A stretch of 64,000 nt of DNA from Natrarchaeobaculum sulfurireducens (GCF_003430825.1 NZ_CP024047.1:3457805-3521804), one strand, 5' to 3'. Shown: positions 54,022-62,453, counted from the first letter of the stretch. The notes: generated by a model not told the origin, from the sequence alone. Made by a program: numbers and translations.

Positions 54022-54258
54022 ATGAAAGTCCCCGAAACACTCCAGAACGCCGATCGCCACGGTGCAGTCGTACGAAGATTCGAGTACGACGACGGGGCCC
54101 TCATCGCAGTCGACTTCGGGACCGACGAAGCGGTGACGATCGACATCGTCGAGTCGACGGCGATCGTCGTCTTCGACGGTCGACACCTCGAGTTCGAGCT
54201 TCCAGCAGAAGCCGAGGACGTCTCGGTCCACAACGGCGTCGTGACCATCGGGGAGTAA
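54022..54258 (+). CDS. small haloarchaeal protein with Hsp20-like beta pattern, 78 aa
   Basis: From ATG 54022 the sequence is MKVPETLQNADRHGAV, then alternating beta strands: RRFEYDDGALIAVDFG, AVTIDIVESTAIVVFDG, LEFELPAEAEDVSVHNGVVTIGE. The last segment, with LPAEAEDVSVHNGVVTI, is the C-terminal strand pattern of small heat-shock (alpha-crystallin) domains. It is too short for a whole one. A conserved uncharacterised haloarchaeal protein is likely. A TTG two codons upstream is an unlikely alternative start. Confidence 0.72.
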   Translation: MKVPETLQNADRHGAVVRRFEYDDGALIAVDFGTDEAVTIDIVESTAIVVFDGRHLEFELPAEAEDVSVHNGVVTIGE

Positions 54259-54351
54259 CCGACCGCGACACCTCGAGACAGCGGTGTGGGCGCACCGACG
54301 AACGGCCCTGCAAAACACAACCCATTCCCGTCTCCCGGAGATAGTCGAGGT

Positions 54352-54945
54352 ATGAGCGACTCTGCCGACCCTGCCGCCGACATCGATGTCGACCAGTGGT
54401 GCGCCGAACTCGAGGCCAAACGGGCCGAGAAAGATCAGTTCTTTGCCGAGCATCCCCAGTCACCGATTCCACCGGGCGAACGTGACGCGTTCGACGGCCT
54501 CGAGTACTTCGAGCCCGATCCGGCCTACCGCGTGCTAGCGACGGTAACCGTCGAAGACGAGCCAGGCGTCGTCCAGATGGAGACGACATCGGGCCGAGAG
54601 ATGCGCTATCTTCGAGTGGCGACGCTCGAGTTCGAACTGGTACGCGAGGAGGACGAGCTCGCAGACGGGACGTTCGAGCTGGCAGCCTACCAACTCGAGA
54701 GCCCGAACGACGACCCGTACTTCGTTCCGTTTCGGGACAAGACGACTGGCCAACAGAGCTACCGCGGCGGCCGATACATGGAACTCGCAGCCGACCGCGA
54801 TCTCGAGACGGGCGACGAGATCGTCCTCGATTTCAACCTCGCGTACACGCCGTTTTGTGCCTACAGCGAGACGTTCGATTGTCCCCTACCACCCGAAGAG
54901 AACTGGCTCGAAGTGACGGTTCCGGCGGGCGAACGGTTCGAGTGA
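54352..54945 (+). CDS. DUF1684 family protein
   Basis: 197 residues. The family core is evident: EAKRAEKDQFFAEHPQSPIPPGERDAF at residues 20-46 (given in part), FEPDPAYRVLA, then GREMRYLRVATLEFEL, VPFRDKTTGQQSYRGGRYMEL near 125-145, and FNLAYTPFCAYSETFDCPLPP, where NxAYNPxCAY with CP is the DUF1684 signature. The function is unknown in all organisms. ATG 54352 is at the right distance from the conserved EK(D/N)xFF helix; the frame is open upstream without coding bias. Confidence 0.87.
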   Translation: MSDSADPAADIDVDQWCAELEAKRAEKDQFFAEHPQSPIPPGERDAFDGLEYFEPDPAYRVLATVTVEDEPGVVQMETTSGREMRYLRVATLEFELVREEDELADGTFELAAYQLESPNDDPYFVPFRDKTTGQQSYRGGRYMELAADRDLETGDEIVLDFNLAYTPFCAYSETFDCPLPPEENWLEVTVPAGERFE

Positions 54946-55132
54946 ACGACTCGCGGTACACAGGGTGACGTTTCACCTCGAGATCAGAGCCAAAAACCAC
55001 CAGACAGGGTGGCGACTCGAGTGGAAATGAGGGGGTATCAGCGTCGGGATCTCGAGTCGAAATAGGTGGGGTGTCAGCCGGTGGTTCAGCCTCGAAACGA
55101 ACTGGGTCTCGACCGGTGACCTCGAGTTGAAA

Positions 55133-55813
55133 CTACGGGGCGACGCCGACGGTCAGCAAGGTTCCGAGTTCGCGATAGCGCTCGACCATCGCTTCGCGTG
55201 TATCCCAGTCGTCGGTCGGGAACGCGGCGGCCTCGGGGATTTCGATCTCTCGGTCCGGGATGGTGTCCTGTTCGCCGACGTAGAGTCCGGCTTCGCGGAA
55301 CGCTGCCCGGTACTGCTCGCGGTCCCAGCGAGTCATTTCGATCGAGATGAACTCCTGCCACTCGTGGGAGTAGACGTTCTCTTCGTAGTAGTTGACCGCA
55401 CAGTAGAACGTCCCTCCGGGCCGAAGGATGCGGGCGATTTCAGAAAGCGTGTTGTGAGGATCTGCGGCGTAATAAAACGCCTCCATCGACCAGACGTGGT
55501 CGATCGAGTCGTCGGCGAACGGGAGCGTATCGAAGTCGCCGACGAGATACGCGACGTCGGAGTCGTCAGTGTATCCCGCGGCGTTGCGTGCCATCTCCGG
55601 CGAGCCATCGAGGCCGTAGATTCGCCCTGCACCCTTGGTGTCACGAAGCGCGCGGCCGGCGTATCCGCTGCCACAACCGAGGTCGAGTACGACGTCACCC
55701 GACTCGACCGGCATCCGCGCAAGCGCGTGTTTTGCGGTGTGCCAGTGGCGTTCTTCCATTCCCTTGTCCCGGCCGCTCGCGGCCCAGTCGTCGAACTCCT
55801 CGCGGACGCTCAT
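55133..55813 (-). CDS. class I SAM-dependent methyltransferase
   Basis: 226 residues. Motif I is VVLDLGCGSGYAGRAL (about 43), followed by the acidic IYGLDGSPEMAR, then VGDFDTLPFADDSIDHVWSMEAFYY (motif II region, given in part) and LRPGGTFYCAVNYYEE (motif III). It resembles small-molecule or ubiquinone/menaquinone-type methyltransferases. The target is unknown. ATG 55813 (MSVREEFDDWAAS) is chosen over an upstream in-frame ATG at 55894. The neighbouring iron-box array lies upstream of its start, so it may be iron-regulated. Confidence 0.88.
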   Translation of the reverse strand: MSVREEFDDWAASGRDKGMEERHWHTAKHALARMPVESGDVVLDLGCGSGYAGRALRDTKGAGRIYGLDGSPEMARNAAGYTDDSDVAYLVGDFDTLPFADDSIDHVWSMEAFYYAADPHNTLSEIARILRPGGTFYCAVNYYEENVYSHEWQEFISIEMTRWDREQYRAAFREAGLYVGEQDTIPDREIEIPEAAAFPTDDWDTREAMVERYRELGTLLTVGVAP

Positions 55814-55898
55814 ACCCGACCACTCACTTTCGAGTCGCAAAGTCCGTTCGACTTGGTTTCGTCGTCCTCGCATCTCGAGTGGTGAAACCGACACACCC

Positions 55899-55914
55899 TT
55901 TAGGCAGGCCTAAA
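55899..55914. promoter_or_regulatory. DtxR-like metal-regulator box 1
   Basis: TTTAGGCAGGCCTAAA is a perfect inverted repeat around a 2-nt centre. The half-site TTTAGG(C/T) recurs in two more boxes nearby and one ahead of the permease gene. The sequence agrees with the TTAGG..CCTAA operators of DtxR/IdeR/SirR-type metal regulators. It lies 86 nt before the methyltransferase start and 139 nt before the binding-protein start on the other strand. Confidence 0.7.
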
Positions 55915-55930
55915 AATATGCAGTAGCGGC

Positions 55931-55946
55931 TTTAGGCCAACCGAAA
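55931..55946. promoter_or_regulatory. DtxR-like metal-regulator box 2 (one mismatch)
   Basis: TTTAGGCCAACCGAAA fits TTTAGGYNNRCCTAAA at all but one position. It lies 32 nt, about three helical turns, from box 1, a spacing compatible with cooperative binding of dimers on one DNA face. Confidence 0.5.
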
Positions 55947-56020
55947 GCGCCCAAGATTGTCGGGCTGATAGCCTCTCGTGCAACCCTACTAATTCTGAAA
56001 ACCCGAAAGTAATCGGAAGG

Positions 56021-56046
56021 TATATGTGTTTTAGGTCGACCTAAAA
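56021..56046 (+). promoter_or_regulatory. iron ABC promoter: TATA element plus overlapping palindromic operator
   Basis: TATATG (56021-56026) lies 27-32 nt before the ATG at 56053, as expected for a leaderless promoter. Immediately after it, TTTTAGGTCGACCTAAAA (56029-56046) is a perfect 18-nt palindrome filling the space between TATA and start codon. A repressor bound here would cover the transcription start. This is the best box of the set, and the gene's iron-transport function fits a metal-dependent repressor. Confidence 0.8.
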
Positions 56047-56052
56047 CTAGAC

Positions 56053-57207
56053 ATGGAAGAACGCGTTCCAACCCAGATGTTCGGTCGACGATCGTTCCTC
56101 GCCGCCACGGGCGTCTCAGCAGCCGGACTCGCCGGGCTGGCCGGTTGTCTCGGGGACGACAACGGTGGCGACAACGTACCGATCGCCGATGCCGACCCCC
56201 TCGCAGAGCCCGTCGACTCGACGGCTGTCTCCTGGGACGATCTCGGCGACCTCGAGGGTGAGATCACGGTCTACTCCGGGCGCACTCGCGACCAGATCGA
56301 TCCGGTGTTCGAGGCGTTAGAAGACGAGTACGACGGCTTCGAGATCAACCGTGACTACGACGACAACGACGTACAGGTCAATCAGATCCTCCAGGAGGGA
56401 GATGCCGTCGCAGCCGACCTGATGTACTCACAGGACCCCGGCGCATTGAACGAACTCAAGGACAACGGCGTCCTCCAGCAACTCCCCCAGGACGTCGTCG
56501 ACGCCGTTCCAGGGAGCTATCGCGAGCCCGACGGTCACTGGACCGGCGTCACCGGACGCGTCCGCTCGATCCAGTACAACAGCGATCGCTGGGACGGTGG
56601 TGCAGACGAGTTACCGACCGACATCATGGAGTACGCGACCGACGACCGATTCGAGGGAATCATCTCGACGCGACCCAACTCCGGGACGTTCCGCGGGTTC
56701 ATCCAGGCGATGGTCGAGCGAAAAGGCGAAAGCGAGACCCGCGAGTGGGTCCGGGCGATGGTCGAAGACCAGGACATTCAGCTCTTCTCGGGCGGCGGCG
56801 ACCAGGCAGAAGCCATCAACAGAGGCGGTGACGACGATCCGATCGTTGCATTTGGGAACAGCTACTACGCCGCACGGATCCTGAACGAAGCTCCAGACGC
56901 ACCCATCAGAACGGCCTATACCGAAAACGACGCGGGCTGTCTGTTCAGCATCGCTGGAGTTGGCGTCCTGAACGACGTTGCGAACGCCGAACTCGTCGCG
57001 GAGTTCGTTCGACACCTCCTCGCCGCGGAAGGCCAGGAGTTCATGATGGACGCGAACGGCGAATACCCGGTCGTCGAAGGGATCGACTACGTCGGCGAAC
57101 TCCCCGACTTAGAAGAGATCAATCCGCCGGAGTTCGACCTGAGTGACTTCGACATGGATCTCCAGGAGGCGAGCGAACTCCTCGAGCAAGAGGGGATGAC
57201 GGTCTAA
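56053..57207 (+). CDS. Fe(III)-type ABC transporter substrate-binding lipoprotein
   Basis: 384 residues. GRRSFLAATG...LAGC is a Tat lipoprotein signal, giving surface anchoring. The mature part has the FbpA/family 1 fold: EITVYSGRTRDQIDPVF at about 74-90, ADLMYSQDPGALNELKDNGVLQ (given in part), YNSDRW near 176 and GNSYYAARIL near 274 with the Tyr-Tyr pair typical of ferric-ion ligands in transferrin-like binding proteins. It would capture Fe3+ at the cell surface. It is controlled by the boxes just upstream and followed by the permease 355 nt on. Confidence 0.92.
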   Translation: MEERVPTQMFGRRSFLAATGVSAAGLAGLAGCLGDDNGGDNVPIADADPLAEPVDSTAVSWDDLGDLEGEITVYSGRTRDQIDPVFEALEDEYDGFEINRDYDDNDVQVNQILQEGDAVAADLMYSQDPGALNELKDNGVLQQLPQDVVDAVPGSYREPDGHWTGVTGRVRSIQYNSDRWDGGADELPTDIMEYATDDRFEGIISTRPNSGTFRGFIQAMVERKGESETREWVRAMVEDQDIQLFSGGGDQAEAINRGGDDDPIVAFGNSYYAARILNEAPDAPIRTAYTENDAGCLFSIAGVGVLNDVANAELVAEFVRHLLAAEGQEFMMDANGEYPVVEGIDYVGELPDLEEINPPEFDLSDFDMDLQEASELLEQEGMTV

Positions 57208-57562
57208 TCCGTATCGGTGGACCGACCGTCGGTGGCTGGACGACGAACGGTGACACACTATCGGCCGCCGTCGGCCGGATGAGGATCACCGCGATCCGTG
57301 GGTTCCAGTAATCTGGAGCCTCTCACGATCCGGATCACGCGCCGCCTCACATCGGGTCGATCTACAGAATACGTCACTTCGCCTCGGGTCGATCTGGATC
57401 ATACGTAGAAAACACGTCAGTCAGTCAGTTCGGCGACCCGACACCCAAACCTATCACGTCGCTGTCTTCCATCGATGTGGGAACGCTTCGGGGGATTTAG
57501 GTTCACCTAGGACTAACGCCCCATCTGAAACCTCGGTTCCGTCGAAGAGTCGGATAATCGCT
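57208..57562. promoter_or_regulatory. 355-nt spacer with a fourth DtxR-like box (57496-57511)
   Basis: TTTAGGTTCACCTAGG at 57496-57511 matches TTTAGGYNNRCCTAAA except for the last two bases and lies 51 nt before the permease ATG. The permease therefore appears to have its own metal-responsive promoter. The rest of the spacer holds no gene; CGGGTCGATCT occurs twice (near 57353 and 57384) without obvious meaning. Confidence 0.6.
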
Positions 57563-59182
57563 ATGAAATCACGTACCACCTATCTCGATTCGGTGCCGCG
57601 GCTCGAGACGATTCTCGAGCGTCTTGGCGAGGCCAACCGGTCGACGCTCGTTCTCGGATCGGTGAGCGCGGTGATCGCGTTGCTCGTCGTCTCGCCGATG
57701 TTCTGGCTGGTCTGGCAGGCGACGGCGGTCGATCCGTCACGAGCCGTCGGTCTCGTCTTCTCTACACAGACGGCCTGGGTAACGATCAACAGCATCGCGC
57801 TGATGCTTTTCGTGACGCTGTTTTCGATCCTCCTCGGCGTCCCGCTCGCAGTATTGACCACTCGAACCGACATTCCGTATCCCCGGTTCTGGACGATCGT
57901 CGCCGCGTTGCCCCTCGTAATCCCGAGTTACATCGGCGCAATCGCGTTCGTCGGCATGTTCGGTCCCGGCGGAGAAGTCGATACCCTCTTTGGAACGACG
58001 ATCCCCCGCATCTACGGCCTCCCCGGTGCGATCGCAATTATTACCCTCTATACCTACCCGTACGTCTTTCTGACGACGCGCGCCGCATTACTCTCGATGG
58101 ACAGTTCGATCGTCGACGCTGCACGCACGCTCAACGCCGGTCCGCTCGAGGCGTTCCGGCGAGTGACGTTCCCCCAGATCAGGCCGGGAATCGCCGCCGG
58201 CGCGTTGCTCGCGGCGTTGTACGCCGTCTCCGACTTCGGAACGCCAGCGTTCATGAACGCCGACGTCTTCACGAGCACCATCTACTGGGAGTTCGGCGGC
58301 TTCGCCGTCGAGTACGCCGCGTTACTCGCGTTGCAACTGATCGCACTCGTCGCCGTCGTCCTCGTGATCGAAGCCGGTATCGGAGCCGACGACGACGTCA
58401 GTGGTGGCACCGAACGCGGGAGCACGATCCGTCTGCGCCGCTGGAAGTGGCCCGCGATGGGGGCCGTTACCGGGATCGGCGTCGTCACGCTCGTCGTCCC
58501 CGTCGCGGTTTTCACCAACTGGCTGTTCCGTAGCGAGGGTGATCCGATCCCATCACTCGAATTCCAGTGGGAGTTTGCGTTCAACTCGGCATCACTTGCC
58601 CTGCTGGCCGGACTGGTCGCCTGTGCGTTTGCACTGCCAGTCGCGTACTACTCCGGGCGAACGAACTCGCTGCTCTCGCGCGTACTCGAGCGTGCCACCT
58701 ACCTCGGCTTTGCCGTTCCTGGCGTCGTCATCGGGCTTGCACTGGTTTTTCTGGGAACCAGAACGCTTCCTTCGTTGTATCGACACGGCGTCTGGCTGCT
58801 CGTCTTCGGTTACGTCGTTCGATTCCTTCCGCAGGCGGTCGGCACCGTTCGGTCGTCGGTGCTCCAGGTCGATGACAAGACGATCGAGGCCGCACACACG
58901 CTCAACGCTGGCCCGATCGAGGCGTTCCGACGGATCACGCTGCCGTTGATCATGCCGGGCGTGATCGTCGGCGGCATTCTGGTGTTCCTGACGACCATGA
59001 AGGAGTTGCCGATCACGCTCATGTTGCGTCCCGTCGGGATGGAAACGCTCGTCAGCATCATCTGGGGTGCCCAAGACGCGCTGGCCTACCGGTATGCGGC
59101 TGTCCCTGCACTCTTGTTGATCCTGATCTCGGGTGCGTCGATGCTCGTCTTGCTCCGCCAGGAGGATAACAACCTCAACTGA
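57563..59182 (+). CDS. Fe(III)-type ABC transporter permease (fused double-domain, FbpB/ThiP type)
   Basis: 539 residues with about twelve membrane helices, i.e. two permease units in one chain. Each unit has an EAA-type loop that contacts the ATPase: DAARTLNAGPLEAFRRVTFP near 190 and EAAHTLNAGPIEAFRRITLP near 440. This is the organisation of FbpB/SfuB iron permeases. The expected ATPase gene does not follow; the next gene is unrelated, so the ATPase is encoded elsewhere or shared. ATG 57563. Confidence 0.93.
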   Translation: MKSRTTYLDSVPRLETILERLGEANRSTLVLGSVSAVIALLVVSPMFWLVWQATAVDPSRAVGLVFSTQTAWVTINSIALMLFVTLFSILLGVPLAVLTTRTDIPYPRFWTIVAALPLVIPSYIGAIAFVGMFGPGGEVDTLFGTTIPRIYGLPGAIAIITLYTYPYVFLTTRAALLSMDSSIVDAARTLNAGPLEAFRRVTFPQIRPGIAAGALLAALYAVSDFGTPAFMNADVFTSTIYWEFGGFAVEYAALLALQLIALVAVVLVIEAGIGADDDVSGGTERGSTIRLRRWKWPAMGAVTGIGVVTLVVPVAVFTNWLFRSEGDPIPSLEFQWEFAFNSASLALLAGLVACAFALPVAYYSGRTNSLLSRVLERATYLGFAVPGVVIGLALVFLGTRTLPSLYRHGVWLLVFGYVVRFLPQAVGTVRSSVLQVDDKTIEAAHTLNAGPIEAFRRITLPLIMPGVIVGGILVFLTTMKELPITLMLRPVGMETLVSIIWGAQDALAYRYAAVPALLLILISGASMLVLLRQEDNNLN

Positions 59183-59326
59183 GACGAAAGGCCGCCGGAG
59201 ATCGCTTCTACTATCGCACCTACGGCTTTCCGAGAGCAGCAGTCGGAACCGATCCTCGCCACACCGTCGACTCACCTCAGAAACATCCGCACGCTTAAGG
59301 TGATCCCAAAAGTTGTTGTGTCCAAC

Positions 59327-59905
59327 ATGGATTACAGCCTCGAGATCGACAACGCACCGGAGGCAGTACCAGGTGGGACCGGCATCCTCCTGCTCCATCC
59401 GAGCACCGGCGAAACGGACCGAATAGACACCGATTTCTTCAAAACCGACACCGACCACTTCCTCGTCGTTTCCACTCGAACGACCGCCCGCGAAGTCAAA
59501 CAGAAACTCGAATACTACGACGTCGACGAAGAACGCGCAGAGATCCTCGACACCCTGAGCATCGAACGTGGCTACTCCCGACGACAGAGCGACACCGTCC
59601 ACTACGTCGCCGCCCCCGACAACGTCGACGGCATCGTCGAGCACATCGACGGCTTCCTCGAGGCCCACGACGGCAAGCTCCGCATCAGTTTCGACTCCGT
59701 AACCGAACTCGCCTACTACGCTGGCGAGGACGAGGCGCTCTCCGCGGTCGAACGCATCCTGGAACTGCTCGAAGAGTACGACGCCGTCGGGCTCTTTCAC
59801 CTCTCGGAGGAACCCCACGACGAGACGATCGTCGACGAGTTCCGCGCGCTGTTCGACGGCGTGATCGACCTCGACGAAGACGGCAGCGTCGACGCGGAGT
59901 TCTAA
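59327..59905 (+). CDS. HTR-like haloarchaeal protein (degenerate RecA/KaiC-like fold)
   Basis: 192 residues. The opening NAPEAVPGGTGILLLHPSTGETD, then FFKTDTDHFLVVSTRTTAREVKQKLEYY, and GKLRISFDSVTELAYY resemble the strand/helix order of KaiC/RadA-like ATPase domains, but the Walker A lysine loop is missing (PGGTGILLLHP in place of GxxGxGKT). Haloarchaeal annotations name such proteins HTR-like. It is a conserved gene beside the origin-associated block in haloarchaea as I recall. ATG 59327 is preferred (MDYSLEID); the frame extends ten codons further. Function unknown. Confidence 0.75.
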   Translation: MDYSLEIDNAPEAVPGGTGILLLHPSTGETDRIDTDFFKTDTDHFLVVSTRTTAREVKQKLEYYDVDEERAEILDTLSIERGYSRRQSDTVHYVAAPDNVDGIVEHIDGFLEAHDGKLRISFDSVTELAYYAGEDEALSAVERILELLEEYDAVGLFHLSEEPHDETIVDEFRALFDGVIDLDEDGSVDAEF

Positions 59906-60060
59906 GGGCCGTCACAGGCACATAGAGAACCTGCTAAGCAATCCCTTAGTCGCCGTTTCGAGGGCTCTCGACCGCAACTGCTCGAGGAGGGATAGACGAG
60001 GACCGTCCAACACACCCGCCTGATATTTCCTAAGTGGTGTCCGTCGGTAGCGATGACGGG

Positions 60061-60843
60061 CTACTCGGTGAGTGCGTCGAACGTTTTCTCCGCCCATCGT
60101 ATCGCGTACTCGGGTCCGTGATCCAGATACGCTTCGGTATCGAGCGCTGCGAACGGTGCCGGGAGTTCGATCGCATGCTTGATCGCCGCACACGCGAGTT
60201 CCGTCGCGTCCGCGAAATCAGTCTCGTTGCGAGCCACTGCGCTCGGCAATCCGGAAACACGGCCCTCGAGTCGATCTCCAGCATCTTGCCACGCTGCCGC
60301 GAGCTCCGGGGAGTCGTTGGGCCACGTCGCGAACACCTCACGGGTCTGGAGTCCGACCCAGCCATCGTACAGTGCTGCGGCAATCTGGTAGGTGCTGTTG
60401 GCATCGAGAGAAACCGCGCGATCGAGATCGCGATAGCCGTCCTCGAAAAAGTCCAGGAAGTGTTCCGGGATCTCGAGACCAAGTTCGACGAACGCCTCAG
60501 CGAGGAGGAAGTCGACAAACGACTCGGGCGAGCCCTGGACGCGCGGCTTGACCAGCACGACGGGGGGCTCGGTTTGCCGGGTCCAGACGACGCTGCCGTC
60601 ACCGGGCATTCCGACCGTGAAGTCAGCGCCCGCGTACCTCTCGAGCAACGTCGGTGCGTCCGCTGGGAGCCACGCCGACGGATAGGTTGCCAGCTCGAGC
60701 GAGTCGACGGCGAACCCGAGTTCTTCTGCCTGTTCCGGCGGGAGCGTCTCGAAATCCCGTTCAGAGTCGAAGACGATCGCATCCGGCGCGTGATCGGCTT
60801 TGACCGCAGCAACGGGCGCTGAGAGCTCACGCGAGTCGAACAT
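60061..60843 (-). CDS. conserved haloarchaeal protein of unknown function, 260 aa
   Basis: The protein begins MFDSRELSAPVAAVKADHAPDAIVFDSERDFETLPPEQ and includes YAGADFTVGMPGDGSVVWTRQTEPPVVLVKPR (positions about 68-98, given in part), VDFLLAEAFVEL, and DGWVGLQTREVFATWPNDSPE. It is all-alpha/beta and soluble, with no catalytic motif I can name. I recognise it as a widely conserved haloarchaeal family found near the replication origin. Its ATG overlaps the TAA of the 29-codon gene before it (TAATG), indicating coupled translation. Confidence 0.8.
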   Translation of the reverse strand: MFDSRELSAPVAAVKADHAPDAIVFDSERDFETLPPEQAEELGFAVDSLELATYPSAWLPADAPTLLERYAGADFTVGMPGDGSVVWTRQTEPPVVLVKPRVQGSPESFVDFLLAEAFVELGLEIPEHFLDFFEDGYRDLDRAVSLDANSTYQIAAALYDGWVGLQTREVFATWPNDSPELAAAWQDAGDRLEGRVSGLPSAVARNETDFADATELACAAIKHAIELPAPFAALDTEAYLDHGPEYAIRWAEKTFDALTE

Positions 60844-60932
60844 TAGACGAAGACGGTCTGGAAGATGATCAAAATCGACAGGAGCGCCGATACGCTGACC
60901 GTCCCGAGAACGATTTTGGTTGCAGTGCTCAT
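60843..60932 (-). CDS. 29-aa membrane micro-protein
   Basis: The frame from ATG 60932 reads MSTATKIVLGTVSVSALLSI and then LIIFQTVFV before TAA, i.e. one hydrophobic helix with a Lys on the N-side. It is too short for ordinary gene finding. The TAATG overlap with the next gene and its position directly before a conserved gene argue strongly that it is translated. Function is unknown; it may tether its partner or simply control translation of the larger gene. Confidence 0.65.
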   Translation of the reverse strand: MSTATKIVLGTVSVSALLSILIIFQTVFV

Positions 60933-61141
60933 GTTCGAGGGCTATCACCCACATCGCATAAATCCATCTGTCTCGCCTCGATCCGTTCGACTGAATTGAC
61001 GGACCGACGCGCGGACGGTCCCGTCAAGCCGGGGTCGACAGTCGAATATCGACTGCAATCACGCCGCTCAGATGTGCCACCCCAGTGTTCGATGCTCGAA
61101 GAGGCCGTTTCACCTGGAACGCAACGGCCCGGCGCGAACTG

Positions 61142-62053
61142 TCACCCGTCGCTCTCGCGCCACGAGTCGGGGACGTCGATGACGTACCGGCCGTCTTCTT
61201 GCAGGGAGACAATGTACTCTTCGCGGTTGTACAGCTCCATCAGGTTGAGTTCGTACTCGCCGGGGCGAACGATCTTGATGCTCTCGAACTGCTCGTTGAG
61301 CTCGGCTCTGAGTTCGTCGATAGAGGGACGGTCGCCCGTTGGTTCACTCACGACGCGACCGTGCTCGGGTGGGCGGTCGTCCTCACTGGCGGCGACAGCG
61401 TCGCCGTCCGTGGCAGACACCCCCTGGGAATCGGCCGCTCGAGCGTCGTCCGTCCGAGCGTCGTCCGTTCCATCGGACTGGGGAGTCCCTTCGACGGTTC
61501 CTGTCGGCAATCCGTCCGTGGATACGACGTCTGTTCGGGCGTCAGACTGCGCCGAGCCCTCGTCGTCGGCCATCGTTGCTCGGGTCGTCCGATCGGCTGG
61601 GTCAGTGTCGTCGTTGGCTGAAGATCGGTCCTCGGGTCGGCGCGCCGAGTCCGGCCACGCCGCAAAGTCGCTCGTATCTACCCGACGCTCGTTCTCGTCG
61701 GCTTTTTTCGACACCCACTCCCGAACCGACTGTGAGGATGCCGAGTCGTCGTGATCAAGTCGCTCCGACCCTCCAGTTACCCCGTTATCTTGCTGTGACA
61801 CGGACGAACCGTCGGGACGTTCAGTCGGCGGCCCACCTGGTGACGTCTCGCCTACACCAGGTGAGTCGACTGCCCCGGGCGAGTCGCCTGCTTCATCCCC
61901 CGTATGCGGACCGTTCGACGTGGACGAATCGCTCGAGGCCGTCCGGGCCGGCGAAAACTGGAACTTGTTTCCACCACAGTCCGGACAGCCCGAGAGCATC
62001 TCCTTGGAGCCGTCCGGAAACGTTCGACCGCAGTTCGTGCATTCGTGAGGCAT
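61142..62053 (-). CDS. oapC: origin-associated zinc-ribbon protein OapC
   Basis: 303 residues. Two cysteine pairs form a zinc ribbon: CTNC at 5-8 and CPDC near 23-26, within MPHECTNCGRTFPDGSKE. Residues 40-225 are a long low-complexity Asp/Ser/Thr/Pro-rich linker without predicted structure. The conserved C-terminal domain (about 235-300) reads LRAELNEQFESIKIVRPGEY and then LYNREEYIVSLQEDGRYVIDVPD. In haloarchaea this third member of the oapABC cluster is consistently beside oriC; its role is unproven. Its ATG overlaps the oapB stop (TAATG). Confidence 0.85.
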   Translation of the reverse strand: MPHECTNCGRTFPDGSKEMLSGCPDCGGNKFQFSPARTASSDSSTSNGPHTGDEAGDSPGAVDSPGVGETSPGGPPTERPDGSSVSQQDNGVTGGSERLDHDDSASSQSVREWVSKKADENERRVDTSDFAAWPDSARRPEDRSSANDDTDPADRTTRATMADDEGSAQSDARTDVVSTDGLPTGTVEGTPQSDGTDDARTDDARAADSQGVSATDGDAVAASEDDRPPEHGRVVSEPTGDRPSIDELRAELNEQFESIKIVRPGEYELNLMELYNREEYIVSLQEDGRYVIDVPDSWRESDG

Positions 62054-62448
62054 TAGTTTCGGGAGACGAGTGCACTGATGAGCGTTTCGTCCTTGTGGAG
62101 CGTTTCGATCCGGTTTGCAGGGCCGATCACCGTGAGCTTGGCCGTCGATTCGTCGGTACCCATGATCCGACCCAGCAGTGACGAGTCTCTAGTTTCGGAT
62201 TTCGGATACGTTTCGATCTCGATCCCGTTGAAACCGTCCGGATTGATCTCGGCCATCGTCGTCTCGATCAGCTTGCTCTCTTCGTCCGGAGTCAGCCCCT
62301 CCTCTAAGATGACGATGTTGCCGTCGTGGACGCCGTCCAGGATCATCCTGATCTTCTCCATCGTCGCGAGTTCGTCCATTCGCTCGCCGCTGATCATGTC
62401 GATCTGGATTCCGTCGTCCGGGTCGTCAGTGTTCGTTGCCTTCGGCAT
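62053..62448 (-). CDS. oapB: origin-associated protein OapB (DUF2073)
   Basis: 131 residues from ATG 62448, with GGTGAT just upstream as a Shine-Dalgarno sequence; a GTG at 62457 overlapping the oapA stop would add three residues. The sequence IQIDMISGERMDELATMEKIRMILDGV is the DUF2073 core (given in part), followed by NIVILEEGLTPDEESKLIE and an acidic C-terminus with TVIGPANRIETL. Found next to the Era-like GTPase throughout haloarchaea and some other euryarchaea. Function unknown. Confidence 0.85.
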   Translation of the reverse strand: MPKATNTDDPDDGIQIDMISGERMDELATMEKIRMILDGVHDGNIVILEEGLTPDEESKLIETTMAEINPDGFNGIEIETYPKSETRDSSLLGRIMGTDESTAKLTVIGPANRIETLHKDETLISALVSRN

Positions 62449-62453
62449 CCTGA

